Source: Treponema saccharophilum DSM 2985 (lineage in GTDB: Bacteria > Spirochaetota > Spirochaetia > Treponematales > Treponemataceae). From it: DNA of 58,038 nucleotides. The notes below the pieces were generated by a model. That model had not been told where the DNA came from. It was given only the letters and a program-made list of their open reading frames with translations, and searched no databases. The number at the start of each line of letters is the position of its first letter. The stretch's first letter is position 1. The position numbers were made by a program, and so were the translations under genes. This document shows positions 57,491 to 58,038 of this stretch, in pieces. Location: the NCBI RefSeq assembly GCF_000255555.1, contig NZ_AGRW01000025.1:1-58038 (forward strand), given 5' to 3'.

Positions 57491-57509
57491 CCCACCCCCA
57501 CAAACAGTG

Positions 57510-58038
57510 CGCCCCCGCATCGGCGCACGCTTGCTCCCACCAAGCCGAACTCGGAACACGCAACGTCTCGGGCACACATCGCCCCCCCAGCATGGAAGAT
57601 GCGCCCCGCGCATCGGCGCACGCTTGCTCCAAGCAAGCCGAACTCGGAACGCGCAACTGTTCTAGCATTCGGAACGCGCAACGTCTCGGGCACACATCGC
57701 ACCCCGGCAAGGAAGATGCGCCCCGCGCATCGGCGCACGCTTGCTCCAACCAAGCCGAACTCGGAACACGCAACTGTCCTAGCATTCAGGACACGCAACG
57801 TCTCGGGCACACATCGCACCCCCGGCATGGAAGATGCGCCCCGCGCATCGGCGCACGCTTGCTCCAACCAAGCCGAACTCAGAACGCGCAAACGACCAAG
57901 CATTCGGAACACGCAACGTCCCGGGCACACATCGCACCCCCGGCATGGAAGATGCGCCCCGCGCATCGGCGCACGCTTGCTCCAACCAAGCCGAACTCAG
58001 AACGCGCAAACGACCAATTCGGAACACGCAACGGCGCA
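57510..58038. repeat. Tandem array of ~118-bp GC-rich structured repeats
   Basis: After a shortened first copy (57510-57594), units begin with GAAGATGCGCC at 57595, 57712, 57830 and 57948 (periods 117, 118, 118). The array runs off the window. Each unit contains a perfect GATGCGC/GCGCATC hairpin with a three-base loop, then GCTTG/CAAGC, then two GGAACACGCAAC-like blocks around GCATTC. The period is not a multiple of three and the apparent minus-strand frames shift from unit to unit, so it is non-coding. Units are nearly identical, with no unique spacers, so it is not CRISPR. Confidence 0.9.

Noticed and set aside
57487-58027. Minus-strand open frames with repeated cysteine-rich peptides in the right-end array
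   Set aside because: The repeat period is 117-118 bp, so each unit shifts frame. The peptides repeat only by switching frames, with no ribosome binding site or codon bias like the neighbouring genes.
57510-58038. CRISPR array
   Set aside because: Entire ~118-bp units are repeated with no unique spacers of constant length, and no cas genes are present.
57510-58038. Integron attC array (chromosomal integrons occur in some treponemes)
   Set aside because: I searched the units for RYYYAAC and GTTRRRY core sites bounding an imperfect palindrome and did not find them. There is no integrase and no cassette genes between units.
1-58038. tRNA, rRNA, tmRNA or RNase P RNA genes
   Set aside because: I looked in the intergenic gaps for T-loop-like sequences and conserved RNA cores and found none. 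A covariance-model search would be decisive.

Overview
The window is dense, GC-rich bacterial chromosome with strong G/C bias in third codon positions. It has no rRNA, tRNA, integrase, transposase or phage genes. The gene set points to a diderm, motile, fermentative bacterium, most likely a treponeme-like member of Spirochaetota. The signs are separate YajC-SecD-SecF, an OmpA-type envelope protein plus an outer-membrane barrel, a Cache-type chemoreceptor, SUF-only Fe-S assembly with a SufU scaffold, a KtrAB potassium system and an AddAB recombination nuclease. There is no phylogenetic marker such as 16S rRNA here, so this placement is inference.

Layout. 1-4.1 kb (minus): ffh, gpsA, ndk, ispH. 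4.1-10.1 kb (minus): a membrane protein, a TPR protein, yajC, secD and secF read as one operon ending in a strong terminator. 10.1-15.2 kb (plus): outer-membrane barrel, lipoprotein, LysM lytic transglycosylase and OmpA-like protein. 15.2-19.6 kb (minus): purE-purF-vanZ-purM-purN. 19.7-28.8 kb (plus): nudC, a four-S1-domain protein, addB and addA. 28.8-32.5 kb (minus): an HD protein resembling (p)ppGpp hydrolases, and valS behind a structured leader. 32.7-35.2 kb (minus): trpR-like regulator-ktrB-ktrA. 35.3-42.9 kb (minus): a cytidylate-kinase-like gene, then an oligopeptide ABC importer (binding lipoprotein, plsC, oppB, a fused oppC-oppD, oppF). 43.3-48.0 kb (plus): an orphan gene, then sufC-sufB-cupin-sufD-small exported protein. 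48.1-51.9 kb (minus): glsB-like protein, nitroreductase, a decaying paralogue cluster and lysA. 52.2-57.5 kb (plus): chemoreceptor, sufS, a DRE-TIM aldolase and sufU. 57.5-58.0 kb: a tandem ~118-bp repeat array running off the window.

Most of the content is housekeeping. The more unusual signals are non-coding. (1) A ~118-bp GC-rich structured repeat family occurs as a tandem array at the right end and as a pair with the same 118-bp period at 43.1 kb, with a related pair at 10.2 kb. (2) Several genes (ndk, the LiaF-like gene, the trpR-like gene, more weakly sufS, nudC and the 43.3-kb orphan) have a -10 box 6-9 nt before the start codon and no Shine-Dalgarno, implying leaderless mRNAs beside ordinary SD-led genes. 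(3) Terminator-type hairpins lie between a promoter and the start codon of valS and of the chemoreceptor gene, which suggests attenuation. (4) A strongly folded spacer separates yajC from secD. Coding oddities are an OppC-OppD fusion, an AddB-like protein with Fe-S cysteines but no visible Walker A, and sufS and sufU placed away from sufCBD on either side of an aldolase gene. I did not find a clear new multi-gene defence or biosynthetic system.
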